Below, one piece after another: positions 56,309-64,000 of a DNA stretch of 64,000 nucleotides. The notes under the pieces were generated by a model. It did no database searches and had not been told where the DNA came from. It saw only the letters and a list, made by a program, of their open reading frames with translations. Both the position numbers and the translations under genes were made by a program. The DNA is from Pseudorhizobium xiangyangii (GTDB lineage Bacteria > Pseudomonadota > Alphaproteobacteria > Rhizobiales > Rhizobiaceae): the NCBI RefSeq assembly GCF_020531965.1, contig NZ_JAJAWH010000022.1, positions 23,848 through 87,847 on the forward strand, read 5' to 3'. Position 1 is the stretch's first letter. Each line of letters begins with the position of its first letter.

Positions 56309-57174
56309 CGACCCTTGCCGCTGCCGTTGCGGAGGCGAAGGCGTGTTTTGCTGCAGGCGGCCTTCCGGACGCGGCGATCGAGTCTCGAATACTCATCGGT
56401 GGTCTTCTGGGCCTGACCAGCACGCAAGTCTTTACCGGTGGCGACCGGGTGCTGACGGACGAGGAATCGGCGCTTATCAAAAAAGCGATCGCTCGCCGCT
56501 TGAAACGGGAGCCAGTACACCGCATATTAGGAGAACGTGAATTCCATGGCATAAAGCTGAAGCTCTCCAAGGAGACGCTGGAGCCGAGGCCGGACACGGA
56601 AATCCTCGTCGATACGCTGCTGCCCCACGTGAGGCAGATTGTCGCATCCAAGGCCGAGGTTCGTATTCTAGATCTCGGAACAGGTACCGGAGCGATTGTC
56701 CTCGCCATCCTGAACGAGTGCCCGCAGGCCAAAGGCTGGGGCGCCGATATTTCCGAGGATGCGCTCCTGACGGCGCAAATAAACGCTGCAAGTCTCAATC
56801 TGTCGGATCGCTTCGAGGCAATCCGCAGCGACTGGTTCCAGGCGATCGAGGGACGGTTCGACATAATCGTGTCAAATCCGCCCTATATCAAGGGGGATGT
56901 CATCCCCACACTGGAGCCGGAGGTCAGGGATTTTGATCCGCTTGCGGCGCTCGACGGCGGCCTCGATGGGCTTGATGCCTATCGGGTGATTGCAGCTGGA
57001 GCCGGCAATGCGCTCGCCTCCGGTGGAGTTGTCGGCGTGGAAATAGGCTTTGATCAGAAGGACAGCGTCACCGCTTTATTTGCAGCCGCAGGGTTTGCTC
57101 TTCTTGAGGCGGTGCGGGACTACGGAGATAATGACCGCGTCCTTGTCTTTACTCGCCAGCAGTCAGGTAACTGA
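56305..57174 (+). CDS. prmC: Release factor glutamine methyltransferase
   Basis: PrmC (HemK) methylates the GGQ glutamine of RF1 and RF2. The 289-residue protein has the N-terminal helical domain, the family's [16 protein letters not shown]-type segment (here [14 protein letters not shown]), SAM loop [11 protein letters not shown] and the catalytic NPPY (SNPPYIKG). It overlaps prfA, which encodes its substrate. No terminator is obvious after it; the following 305 nt are non-coding. Confidence 0.96.
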   Translation: MTTLAAAVAEAKACFAAGGLPDAAIESRILIGGLLGLTSTQVFTGGDRVLTDEESALIKKAIARRLKREPVHRILGEREFHGIKLKLSKETLEPRPDTEILVDTLLPHVRQIVASKAEVRILDLGTGTGAIVLAILNECPQAKGWGADISEDALLTAQINAASLNLSDRFEAIRSDWFQAIEGRFDIIVSNPPYIKGDVIPTLEPEVRDFDPLAALDGGLDGLDAYRVIAAGAGNALASGGVVGVEIGFDQKDSVTALFAAAGFALLEAVRDYGDNDRVLVFTRQQSGN

Positions 57175-57479
57175 TTTTGCAAAGCGAAAGAAAAGACTTG
57201 GATTTGCGGAGGAAGCACGATAGTTTGCGGCCACGTACTGGGCGGCTGGGATTGAACGGAGATTCGTTCGGGTTTAGGTCAACCCTGAGACCGGCTCTCG
57301 TTGAGAGTTTCGAAGGTTGAACATTTCCTGGTGCGTGATTCAGGTAATTTGACTTTCACAAGCGGTAGGCGGCTTGGTGTCCTCCTGTCCGCGGCGCGCG
57401 AAGTCTTGGTCTGGCGTGAGCCAGCATGGCCGCGCACACCCCAATCAGCGGAAAAACAGAAAATTCAGGTGAACGATCT
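57175..57479 (+). other. Non-coding gap between prmC and the DUF4167 gene
   Basis: I see no supported gene here. A small hairpin CTCTC-GTT-GAGAG lies near 57295-57307. A ribosome-binding site (AGGTGA) for the DUF4167 gene lies at the end. A weak promoter-like pair (TTGGAT, TAGTTT) lies near 57200-57228. It probably holds the promoter and a leader of the DUF4167 gene. Confidence 0.5.
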
Positions 57480-58259
57480 ATGAGGCCAGGACAGCAGAAC
57501 AAGCGCGGTCGAGGGCGTGGCGGCAGCAACAACAGCGGCGGCGGCGGCGGTGGCGGCAATAACAACAACTTCAATCGCAAGGGCGGTAATCCTCTTACGC
57601 GCACCTACGACAGCTCCGGCCCTGACGTGAAAATCCGTGGTACGGCTCAGCACATCGCCGAGAAATACTCGACGCTTGGACGAGATGCGCAAAGCTCCGG
57701 CGACCGGGTAATGGCCGAGAACTACCTGCAGCACGCGGAACACTATAACCGCATTATCGCAGCAGCCCAGGTTCAGATGCAGGAACGGTTCCAGCGTGAC
57801 GAGCGCGGCGAGTACCAGGATCGCGAGAACCAGGAAGGCGACGACATCGACAACAACGATGACGACGAGGAGATCTCGGTCCGGCAGCAGCCCGAGCGGC
57901 GCGAACAGCAGCCCCGAGACCAGCAACAGTCTCGCGACCAGCAGCAGCAACCACGCGAACAGCAGCAGCGTGAGCCGCGCGAGCGTGACCAGCAGCCGCG
58001 CCAGAGCCGGCGCGAGCGCGAGCAGGTTCCTGCAGCAGTCGAGACGGCCCCTGTAGTCGACGGCTCAGGCCCGCAGCCGGAAATCGAGGGCGTTCCCGCC
58101 GAAGTCGCCGCCGTTGAGGAAGAGCAGGGCGCCCAGCGCGCTCCGCGCCGCCGCAACGCCAGCACCCGCCCGCGTCGCCCGCGTCGCGGCGAGGAAGGTG
58201 CTGCTGAAGCAACGACAACAGATGACCAACCGGAACTGGCCGCTGCGGAAACCGAGTAA
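57480..58259 (+). CDS. DUF4167 domain protein, disordered and Gln/Arg-rich
   Basis: A 259-residue protein of the alphaproteobacterial DUF4167 family. The conserved domain is residues 30-100, with the motif KIRGTAQHIAEKYSTLGRDAQSSGD and YLQHAEHYNRII. It is flanked by a Gly/Asn-rich start (GSNNSGGGGGGGNNNN) and a long tail rich in Gln, Arg, Glu and Asp. It has the look of an RNA-binding or ribosome-linked disordered protein, but no function is known. ATG 57480 follows AGGTGA. A strong terminator follows, then clpB. Confidence 0.85.
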   Translation: MRPGQQNKRGRGRGGSNNSGGGGGGGNNNNFNRKGGNPLTRTYDSSGPDVKIRGTAQHIAEKYSTLGRDAQSSGDRVMAENYLQHAEHYNRIIAAAQVQMQERFQRDERGEYQDRENQEGDDIDNNDDDEEISVRQQPERREQQPRDQQQSRDQQQQPREQQQREPRERDQQPRQSRREREQVPAAVETAPVVDGSGPQPEIEGVPAEVAAVEEEQGAQRAPRRRNASTRPRRPRRGEEGAAEATTTDDQPELAAAETE

Positions 58260-58285
58260 GCGTTTTCGGATGCAAGCCTTCAAAG

Positions 58286-58316
58286 AAAGCTCCGGCTCGA
58301 TCAGCCGGAGCTTTTT
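58286..58316 (+). terminator. Rho-independent terminator after the DUF4167 gene
   Basis: AAAGCTCCGGCT and AGCCGGAGCTTT form a 12-bp perfect stem with a 5-nt loop, followed by a T-run. It is 27 nt past the stop and insulates clpB. Confidence 0.93.
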
Positions 58317-58466
58317 GCATTCAAGGCCTCTTTAAACCGCTGAAATCTCCTCCCATATCTCGCTCAACGCCGGATCTTCCGGTGACGGGCTTGCCTCTTG
58401 AGGGAGCTCAATCTCAATCATCGATCCGTGCCTTAAGATGGGCGGAGCGATACATGGAGGTTAGAC

Positions 58467-61064
58467 ATGAATATCGAGACATACTCCGAACGGGTTCGCG
58501 GCTTTCTGCAATCGGCGCAGACACAGGCGCTGGCCGCCGGTCACCAGCAGTTCGCAGCTGAGCACGTTCTCAAGGTTCTGCTTGACGACGACCAGGGAAT
58601 GGCTTCGTCGCTGATTTCGCGCGCGGGGGGCGACCCCAAGGAAGCCCGTCTTGCAAATGACGCGGCGCTTGCCAAGCTTCCCAAGGTTTCCGGTGGAAAT
58701 GGTGGGCTGTCACTGACGCAACCGCTGGCGAAGGTTTTCGCCACGGCCGAAGAGGCCGCGAAGAAGTCCGGCGACAGCTTTGTGACCGTCGAGCGCCTGC
58801 TTCAGGCGCTGGCGATAGAGAGCACCGCCTCCACCGCCGCGACGCTGAAGAAGGCGGGTGTAACGCCCCAGAGCCTCAACCAGGTCATCAACGATCTGCG
58901 CAAAGGCCGCACTGCCGACAGCGCCAATGCCGAGCAGGGGTTCGATGCGCTGAAGAAATTCGCGCGCGACCTGACAGCCGATGCACGCGAAGGGAAACTC
59001 GATCCCGTCATCGGCCGTGACGACGAAATCCGCCGTACCATCCAGGTCCTGTCACGCCGCACGAAAAACAATCCCGTTCTGATTGGTGAACCGGGCGTCG
59101 GCAAGACCGCGATTGCGGAAGGGCTGGCACTCAGGATCATCAACGGTGATGTGCCCGAAAGCCTCAAGGACAAGAAGCTGATGGCACTCGACATGGGTGC
59201 GCTGATCGCCGGCGCCAAGTATCGCGGCGAATTCGAGGAGCGCCTGAAGGCCGTGCTGAACGAGGTTCAGTCGGAGAATGGTGAGATCATTCTCTTCATC
59301 GACGAGATGCATACGCTCGTGGGTGCCGGAAAGGCCGACGGGGCGATGGACGCTTCCAACCTGCTGAAACCGGCACTGGCGCGCGGCGAATTGCACTGCG
59401 TCGGTGCGACCACGCTCGACGAATACCGCAAGCATGTGGAAAAGGATGCGGCACTTGCCCGCCGGTTCCAGCCTGTCATGGTGGATGAGCCGACGGTCGA
59501 GGACACGATCTCCATTCTGCGCGGCCTTAAGGAAAAGTACGAGCAGCACCACAAGGTGCGGATCTCCGATTCCGCCCTCGTTGCGGCTGCGACGCTTTCG
59601 AACCGCTATATCACCGACCGGTTTTTGCCGGACAAGGCGATCGACCTGATGGACGAGGCGGCTTCGCGGCTGCGCATGCAGGTGGATTCCAAGCCGGAAA
59701 AGCTGGACGAGCTCGATCGCCGCATCATGCAGCTGAAGATCGAGCGCGAAGCGCTGATGAAGGAGACGGACACCGCCTCGGCCGAGCGCCTGGTGCGCAT
59801 CGAGGATGAGGTCACGTCGCTGGAGGAAGAGGCCAATGCGTTGACGGCCCGCTGGCAGGCGGAAAAGCAGAAGCTCGGCCTTGCCGCGGACCTGAAGAAG
59901 CAGCTTGACGATGCCCGCAATGAACTGGCCGCCGCACAGCGCAAGGGCGAGTTTCAGCGCGCCGGCGAGCTGACTTATGGCGTCATTCCGGATCTGGAAA
60001 AGCGTCTGGTCGAAGCCGAGACGCAGGACAATTCCACCAGCATGGTGCAGGAGGTCGTCGATCCGGATGCGATCGCGCATGTAGTTTCCCGCTGGACCGG
60101 CATCCCAGTAGACAAGATGCTGGAAGGCCAGCGCGAGAAGCTTTTGCGCATGGAAGACGAGCTGGCGAAGACTGTCGTCGGCCAGGGTGACGCCGTGCAG
60201 GCGGTCTCGCGCGCGGTTCGCCGTTCGCGTGCCGGCCTGCAGGATCCGAACCGGCCGATCGGCTCGTTCATCTTCCTCGGCCCCACCGGCGTCGGCAAGA
60301 CGGAGCTCACCAAATCGCTGGCGCGTTTCCTCTTCGACGATGAGACTGCAATGGTGCGCCTCGACATGTCTGAATACATGGAGAAGCACTCGGTCGCCCG
60401 ACTGATCGGCGCTCCTCCTGGCTATGTCGGCTACGAAGAAGGCGGTGCCCTGACGGAATCCGTTCGACGCAAGCCTTATCAGGTCGTGCTTTTCGACGAG
60501 ATCGAGAAGGCGCATCCGGACGTGTTCAATGTCCTCTTGCAGGTTCTCGACGATGGGCGCCTGACGGACGGGCAGGGCCGTACGGTCGACTTCAAGAACA
60601 CGATCATCATCATGACCTCTAACCTGGGGGCGGAGTATCTGACGACCCTGCCCGAAGGTGCCGATACGGACACGGTTCGCGACCAGGTGATGGATGTGGT
60701 TAAGGCGTCGTTCCGGCCGGAATTCCTGAACCGTGTCGACGAGATCATCCTGTTCCACCGCCTGCAGCGGACGGAAATGGGCGCGATCGTCGATATCCAG
60801 ATGAAGCGGCTGGTTTCGCTGCTTGCCGACCGCAAGATCGTCATCGAGCTCAATCCCGATGCCCGCGAATGGCTGGCGAACAAGGGCTACGATCCGGTCT
60901 ATGGTGCGCGGCCGCTGAAGCGGGTGATCCAGAAGCACCTGCAGGACCAGCTCGCCGAGCAGATCCTCGGTGGGCAGATTTTGGACGGATCGACGGTCGC
61001 CGTCGATTCAGGTTCCGACCGGCTGCTCTTCCGCGTCCGGCGTCAGGTCAGCGAGGCGGCATAA
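58467..61064 (+). CDS. clpB: ATP-dependent disaggregase ClpB
   Basis: ClpB is the Hsp100 chaperone that extracts proteins from aggregates with DnaK. The 865-residue protein has the Clp N domain ([22 protein letters not shown], given as position: residues 12-33), first Walker A GEPGVGKT near residue 209, the coiled-coil M domain around residues 410-530, and second Walker A GPTGVGKT near residue 611. It has ClpB-type motifs and no IGF/L ClpP loop. A CTTGAG at 58397 might be part of a heat-shock sigma promoter, but the match is weak. A strong terminator follows. Confidence 0.97.
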   Translation: MNIETYSERVRGFLQSAQTQALAAGHQQFAAEHVLKVLLDDDQGMASSLISRAGGDPKEARLANDAALAKLPKVSGGNGGLSLTQPLAKVFATAEEAAKKSGDSFVTVERLLQALAIESTASTAATLKKAGVTPQSLNQVINDLRKGRTADSANAEQGFDALKKFARDLTADAREGKLDPVIGRDDEIRRTIQVLSRRTKNNPVLIGEPGVGKTAIAEGLALRIINGDVPESLKDKKLMALDMGALIAGAKYRGEFEERLKAVLNEVQSENGEIILFIDEMHTLVGAGKADGAMDASNLLKPALARGELHCVGATTLDEYRKHVEKDAALARRFQPVMVDEPTVEDTISILRGLKEKYEQHHKVRISDSALVAAATLSNRYITDRFLPDKAIDLMDEAASRLRMQVDSKPEKLDELDRRIMQLKIEREALMKETDTASAERLVRIEDEVTSLEEEANALTARWQAEKQKLGLAADLKKQLDDARNELAAAQRKGEFQRAGELTYGVIPDLEKRLVEAETQDNSTSMVQEVVDPDAIAHVVSRWTGIPVDKMLEGQREKLLRMEDELAKTVVGQGDAVQAVSRAVRRSRAGLQDPNRPIGSFIFLGPTGVGKTELTKSLARFLFDDETAMVRLDMSEYMEKHSVARLIGAPPGYVGYEEGGALTESVRRKPYQVVLFDEIEKAHPDVFNVLLQVLDDGRLTDGQGRTVDFKNTIIIMTSNLGAEYLTTLPEGADTDTVRDQVMDVVKASFRPEFLNRVDEIILFHRLQRTEMGAIVDIQMKRLVSLLADRKIVIELNPDAREWLANKGYDPVYGARPLKRVIQKHLQDQLAEQILGGQILDGSTVAVDSGSDRLLFRVRRQVSEAA

Positions 61065-61087
61065 GCCTCCACTATCAGCAACAAAAA

Positions 61088-61116
61088 ACGGGGCCTCGAT
61101 TGAGGCCCCGTCTTTT
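61088..61116 (+). terminator. Rho-independent terminator after clpB
   Basis: ACGGGGCCTC and GAGGCCCCGT form a 10-bp stem with loop GATT, followed by CTTTT, 23 nt past the clpB stop. Confidence 0.93.
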
Positions 61117-61352
61117 ATTGAGGTCAGCATGCGGTCGGGGAATGCTGAAAGGGTGGTCACGCACTTTGGCAGATGGTTTGCCACCTGCCGGACCGCTTGC
61201 CGGTGGGGTGACCGGTAGATGTCGAAGCCGTCGAGATATGCCAGCCGAGCCTAATCAAGCAACGTCGGAAGGACTTTGCCGGTCGCGTGTCGTAGTTCGT
61301 TGCCCGGTATGACGGGCAGGAGATCTCCACGGGGTAGGCCGAATAAAGCCAA

Positions 61353-63293
61353 CTAGCGGCTTGCTACTTCATCGGGATCGGTGCCCGAGCCGAGCAGCGC
61401 ATCGATGCGGGCACGGTCGTCCTTGAAGCGGGCGAGGTTGTCGCCTTCCAGCGACTTTCCGCCGGGCAAGCGGATCTTCATCGGATCGACCTTGGTGCCG
61501 TTGACGACCAGTTCGTAGTGCAGGTGCGCGCCGGTCGACAGGCCGGTCGATCCGACATAGCCGATCACCTGACCCTGCGTGACCTTCGCGCCGGGCCTGA
61601 CGCCCTTGGCGATCGCGCTCTGGTGGTTATAGGACGAGACATAGCCGTTGGCGTGGCGAACGAGCGTCTGATTGCCGTAGCCACCACTGTCCCATCCGGC
61701 CTTTTCGACGACGCCGTTGCCGGCCGCAATGATCGGCGTGCCGCGAGGGGCAGCCCAATCCGTGCCGGTATGCATGCGGGCATAGCCGATGATCGGATGA
61801 CGGCGCATGCCGAAGCCAGATGTCATGCGCCCGTTCGGTACGGGATTGCGCAGCAGGAACTGCCGGATGCTGCGCCCGTCCGCGTCGAAATAGTCCACCG
61901 AGCCCTCGTCGGGATCCTGGAAGCGATAGAAACGGGTTGTGGTGTCGCCGAAGTGGGCGTTTACGTAGAGCAGTTCCGACTGCTCGGTCGCCTGGCCGCT
62001 TTTATCCTGAACCGAGAAGAAGGCCTCGATCTTGTCGGTCGGCTTCAACTGCGCCTGGAGATCGACGCTGCTCGCGAGCAGCTTGACGAGCAGGCCGGTC
62101 ATATCGGCGGTCATTCCATAGGAAAGGGCGGCGCGGTAGATGCCGTCGTAAGCGCGGGGAAGTTCGCGCCCGGATGCCACCTGCGGCGGCTGATCGCTGA
62201 AGGCGCCGGCGATCGCGTCGATCATCGGCGGCTCCTCGGCATCAACGATGCGGCCGTGGTCGTTGAGCGCAATCGTCACTTCGTGCGAGCCGCGGCGATA
62301 GACGGAGGCGCGGACAACCATGACCATCTCGCCCTGCTGCAACACCCCGACGCGCAGGACGTCGCCGGGCAGAAGCTTCGGCTCGCGGAGCCGGTTGCCG
62401 AGATGGCCGCCGAGCTCATCGGCCTTTCCTTCCGGGTAGCCGACATCCTTGAGCGCCGTGGCGATGTCCTTCTCCGTGCGGATCGGAATGATGTCGTCGG
62501 CGTATTCGCGGGTCTGCGGCGTGACGGGCTCGGCCGCCGTGACGCTCATGTTCTGTTCTACGATGCGGGCCATCAGCCCAGAGGTAATGTCGAGGCCGTC
62601 GTCGTCAGCGGAAAAGCGCCGCGGATCGACATAGTAGAGAGCCGAAAGCTGCGTGTTGCCGTCGGTCAGGACAGATCCGTTGGACCGAACGTTCTCCTCC
62701 ACTTCCTCGAGCGACATGGAGGGCGCATAGGGATAGCTGGCATTCCTGGTCGGGAACGGAAGGGCTCGCAGGCTCACCTCCGATTCCACTTCCGAGCCGT
62801 AGATCATGCCCGTGCTGCCGGGTGCCGGTACTGGGCCCTCGCTGGAGGAGAAGATCGTCAGAGGGTCGAAATCCGGATACTCTTCCTGTGCGACGTGATT
62901 GGCGGCGAGGTTCATCTTCACATGACTGAACGGGCTGCGCCGGATGACCTCCTTGTTGCCCTCGTGGACGACGGTTGAGACCTCCATGACCTTGCGGTCG
63001 GTTGGCATGGCAACGATGTTGCCACCAAGGAGGCGTCCGCCACGGCTGACGCTGTCGGCTTCCTCTTCCACCGGCATAGAGGCGGAGGCTTCGGCCGGGA
63101 TCGCCAACTGCTGACGGCCGTCGAGCGCTGCAAAGAGTGCGACGCCCATCAGAATGGAGGAAGTGATGCCGGTGAGGAAGGTGCCGGAAAGCCAGCGCAG
63201 CGAAATCTCGCGCCGATCAGGCGCCCGACGGCCATCGGCCAGAAGGGGCGGCTCGTTGCCGAGCGACCGGATCATGCTGCGGGCGTTGATCAT
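61353..63293 (-). CDS. M23-family peptidoglycan endopeptidase
   Basis: A 646-residue membrane-anchored LytM/M23 metallopeptidase. One N-terminal helix lies at about residues 34-57, then a long periplasmic region with LysM-like/OapA-type segments. The C-terminal peptidase has zinc ligands in HTGTDWAAPRGTP (His and Asp) and HLHYELVVNG (the HxH pair). Conserved SSYNHQSAI is also present. The zinc site is intact, so it should cut peptidoglycan cross-links. It is convergent with clpB and faces away from the rRNA-type promoter. The 240 nt after it on the clpB side hold only weak hairpins. Confidence 0.93.
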   Translation of the reverse strand: MINARSMIRSLGNEPPLLADGRRAPDRREISLRWLSGTFLTGITSSILMGVALFAALDGRQQLAIPAEASASMPVEEEADSVSRGGRLLGGNIVAMPTDRKVMEVSTVVHEGNKEVIRRSPFSHVKMNLAANHVAQEEYPDFDPLTIFSSSEGPVPAPGSTGMIYGSEVESEVSLRALPFPTRNASYPYAPSMSLEEVEENVRSNGSVLTDGNTQLSALYYVDPRRFSADDDGLDITSGLMARIVEQNMSVTAAEPVTPQTREYADDIIPIRTEKDIATALKDVGYPEGKADELGGHLGNRLREPKLLPGDVLRVGVLQQGEMVMVVRASVYRRGSHEVTIALNDHGRIVDAEEPPMIDAIAGAFSDQPPQVASGRELPRAYDGIYRAALSYGMTADMTGLLVKLLASSVDLQAQLKPTDKIEAFFSVQDKSGQATEQSELLYVNAHFGDTTTRFYRFQDPDEGSVDYFDADGRSIRQFLLRNPVPNGRMTSGFGMRRHPIIGYARMHTGTDWAAPRGTPIIAAGNGVVEKAGWDSGGYGNQTLVRHANGYVSSYNHQSAIAKGVRPGAKVTQGQVIGYVGSTGLSTGAHLHYELVVNGTKVDPMKIRLPGGKSLEGDNLARFKDDRARIDALLGSGTDPDEVASR

Positions 63294-63679
63294 GCCTGTC
63301 CTTACAGTCCCCTCATGCCCCTCGGCGACGTCCTTCTGCCGCAGGGCTTATTCATTGTCTTGGCGAGATCATGGGCCAAACATGTGCCCCGTCCGCTTTG
63401 CCGTGTCAAATCGGGTCGCTTTCGGCGCCCGATCCCAACCACCCGATCCGCTATGCTTAGACAGGAGAATTGTGAAAATGTCAGGGCGAGTTTTTCGGCC
63501 CTATAAGAAGGGTGTGGGGGATTTGCGGTTTGGGGGTGTGTCTTGTGTGGTTTGGGTGAGCGGTTGGTGGTTTTGCGGGTGTGCGCTGGGGTCTGCGGCG
63601 CCGTTGCGGGTGTGAAATCGAATTTAGCGTTTGTTTTCAGATGCTTGTCGTATTTGTGACATTTCGTTGAAATCCTGTG
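63294..63679. other. Non-coding region between the M23 gene and the rRNA-type promoter
   Basis: I see no supported gene. Two open frames here read as strand-composition artefacts. The segment 63511-63600 is very poor in C and A (9 C and 2 A in 90 bases), with several G runs on the plus strand. The part near 63294-63470 should contain the promoter of the M23 gene on the minus strand, but no clear consensus stands out. Confidence 0.6.
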
Positions 63680-63709
63680 TTGACGATTGGGGTTGGGTAG
63701 TTCTATAAA
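63680..63709 (+). promoter_or_regulatory. rRNA operon-type promoter
   Basis: TTGACG (63680-63685), an 18-nt spacer and TATAAA (63704-63709), followed by CCGCTCACTGACGAGGGCGG. This promoter and downstream box closely resemble those ahead of rRNA operons in rhizobia. Transcription would start near 63716. Confidence 0.7.
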
Positions 63710-63715
63710 CCGCTC

Positions 63716-64000
63716 ACTGACGAGGGCGGCGGCGCTGCTGGCGACGATGTCCTTCGTTCTAGAGAAACCCAAGAGAATTAGCGCATGCTGATTTGGTTCT
63801 GAACCTTGGTTCGGGCTTTGGTTTTTCCGACGGAATGTCTTTTGAAGATTGTTTCGTCAGTTTTTTGACAATTGAATATGAGAAGAAAGAGAAACGTGGT
63901 CGGCGGTTTTCGCGGACGGAACTTCGGTTCTGTTCATATAGAAGACAAGTGACGGTCACGTTTTGATATGAGAACACCAGATCAGTGTCGCAGTGATGCG
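63716..64000 (+). other. Probable rRNA operon leader (16S gene beyond the window)
   Basis: From the promoter to the window edge there is no supported coding frame. The bases TTGACAATTGAATATGAG near 63872 and GAAAGAGAAACG after it resemble pre-rRNA leader sequences of Rhizobiaceae. No 16S sequence (such as AGAGTTTGATC) is reached, so the rRNA call is inference from the promoter and leader. Confidence 0.55.

Noticed and set aside
57301-57483. 60-codon frame ending in an ATGA overlap with the DUF4167 start, possible leader peptide
   Set aside because: Neither the TTG start nor internal GTG starts have a ribosome-binding site, and the translation looks unspecific.
58380-58466. Heat-shock (RpoH) promoter for clpB
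   Set aside because: A CTTGAG at 58397 is present but the -10 side does not match the alphaproteobacterial RpoH consensus well enough to list as a feature.
59052-60938. 628-codon open frame antisense to clpB
   Set aside because: Shadow of ClpB; no recognisable motif or start context.
61518-62978. 486-codon open frame antisense to the M23 peptidase
   Set aside because: Shadow frame; the M23 gene has an intact zinc site and signal anchor on the other strand.
63302-63772. 156-codon minus-strand open frame upstream of the rRNA promoter
   Set aside because: It starts inside the rRNA-type promoter region, and its composition (Pro/Thr/His-rich) follows from the G/T skew of the plus strand.

Overview
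This window looks like core chromosome of an alphaproteobacterium, most likely a Rhizobiaceae relative (Rhizobium/Agrobacterium/Sinorhizobium group). The basis is gene content and order rather than a database match: aerobic cobaltochelatase cobS-cobT, hisC next to tyrC, ftsX-ftsE, cpdR, lptM-lysA with argH, etfA-etfB, secA next to a parvulin, argJ and mutT, comF-grxC-nitrilase-DUF1178, lysC-ptsP-prfA-prmC-DUF4167-clpB, and an rRNA-type promoter at the right edge. Coding density is high and GC-rich throughout. I see no insertion sequence, prophage, CRISPR array, toxin-antitoxin pair or island-like composition.

Layout. 1-3400: end of cobS, cobT and a phytase-like secreted protein, in one direction. 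3420-4569: rpmB followed on the minus strand by a queuosine-precursor transporter, with a candidate preQ1-I riboswitch over its start codon. 4699-13508: metabolic and housekeeping genes in short divergent or convergent units (DUF3108, EamA exporter, cupin-gloB, methyltransferase, hisC-tyrC, DUF2125, gamma-glutamylcyclotransferase, plsC). 13590-20686: envelope and cell-cycle genes (ydcF, ftsX-ftsE, hpt, cpdR, TIGR02302). 20848-28892: lysA, lptM, argH, tlpA, hbdA, etfA-etfB, rhomboid protease, cobalamin adenosyltransferase and a twin-membrane small protein. 28915-33736: SDR, YihY, gluQ, AlkA-like glycosylase, HNH nuclease, dsbB and tRNA-Leu(CAA).

33960-39103 holds the least familiar genes: a secreted glycine-repeat protein, an acyl-CoA synthetase, and a FemAB/GNAT plus flippase pair that suggests surface polysaccharide work. 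39266-45625 is secA with its divergent partner operon (parvulin, argJ, GNAT, mutT). 45730-51364 contains an orphan Flp pilin with a candidate CtrA site, a methyltransferase/comF divergent pair, grxC-nitrilase-DUF1178, ubiG and a secreted SH3 protein with a long Arg/Asp tail. 51570-63293 is lysC-ptsP-prfA-prmC, DUF4167, clpB and an M23 peptidase. From 63680 the DNA reads as an rRNA operon promoter and leader; the 16S gene itself would lie beyond the window.

The most interesting signals are regulatory: the preQ1-like element on yhhQ, CtrA-like sites ahead of cpdR and the Flp pilin, a strongly G/T-skewed tract before the rRNA promoter, and a hairpin plus C-tract ahead of lysC. I found no convincing new multi-gene system. 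Start sites were chosen by eye from ribosome-binding sites, spacing and family length, and several differ from the longest open frame.
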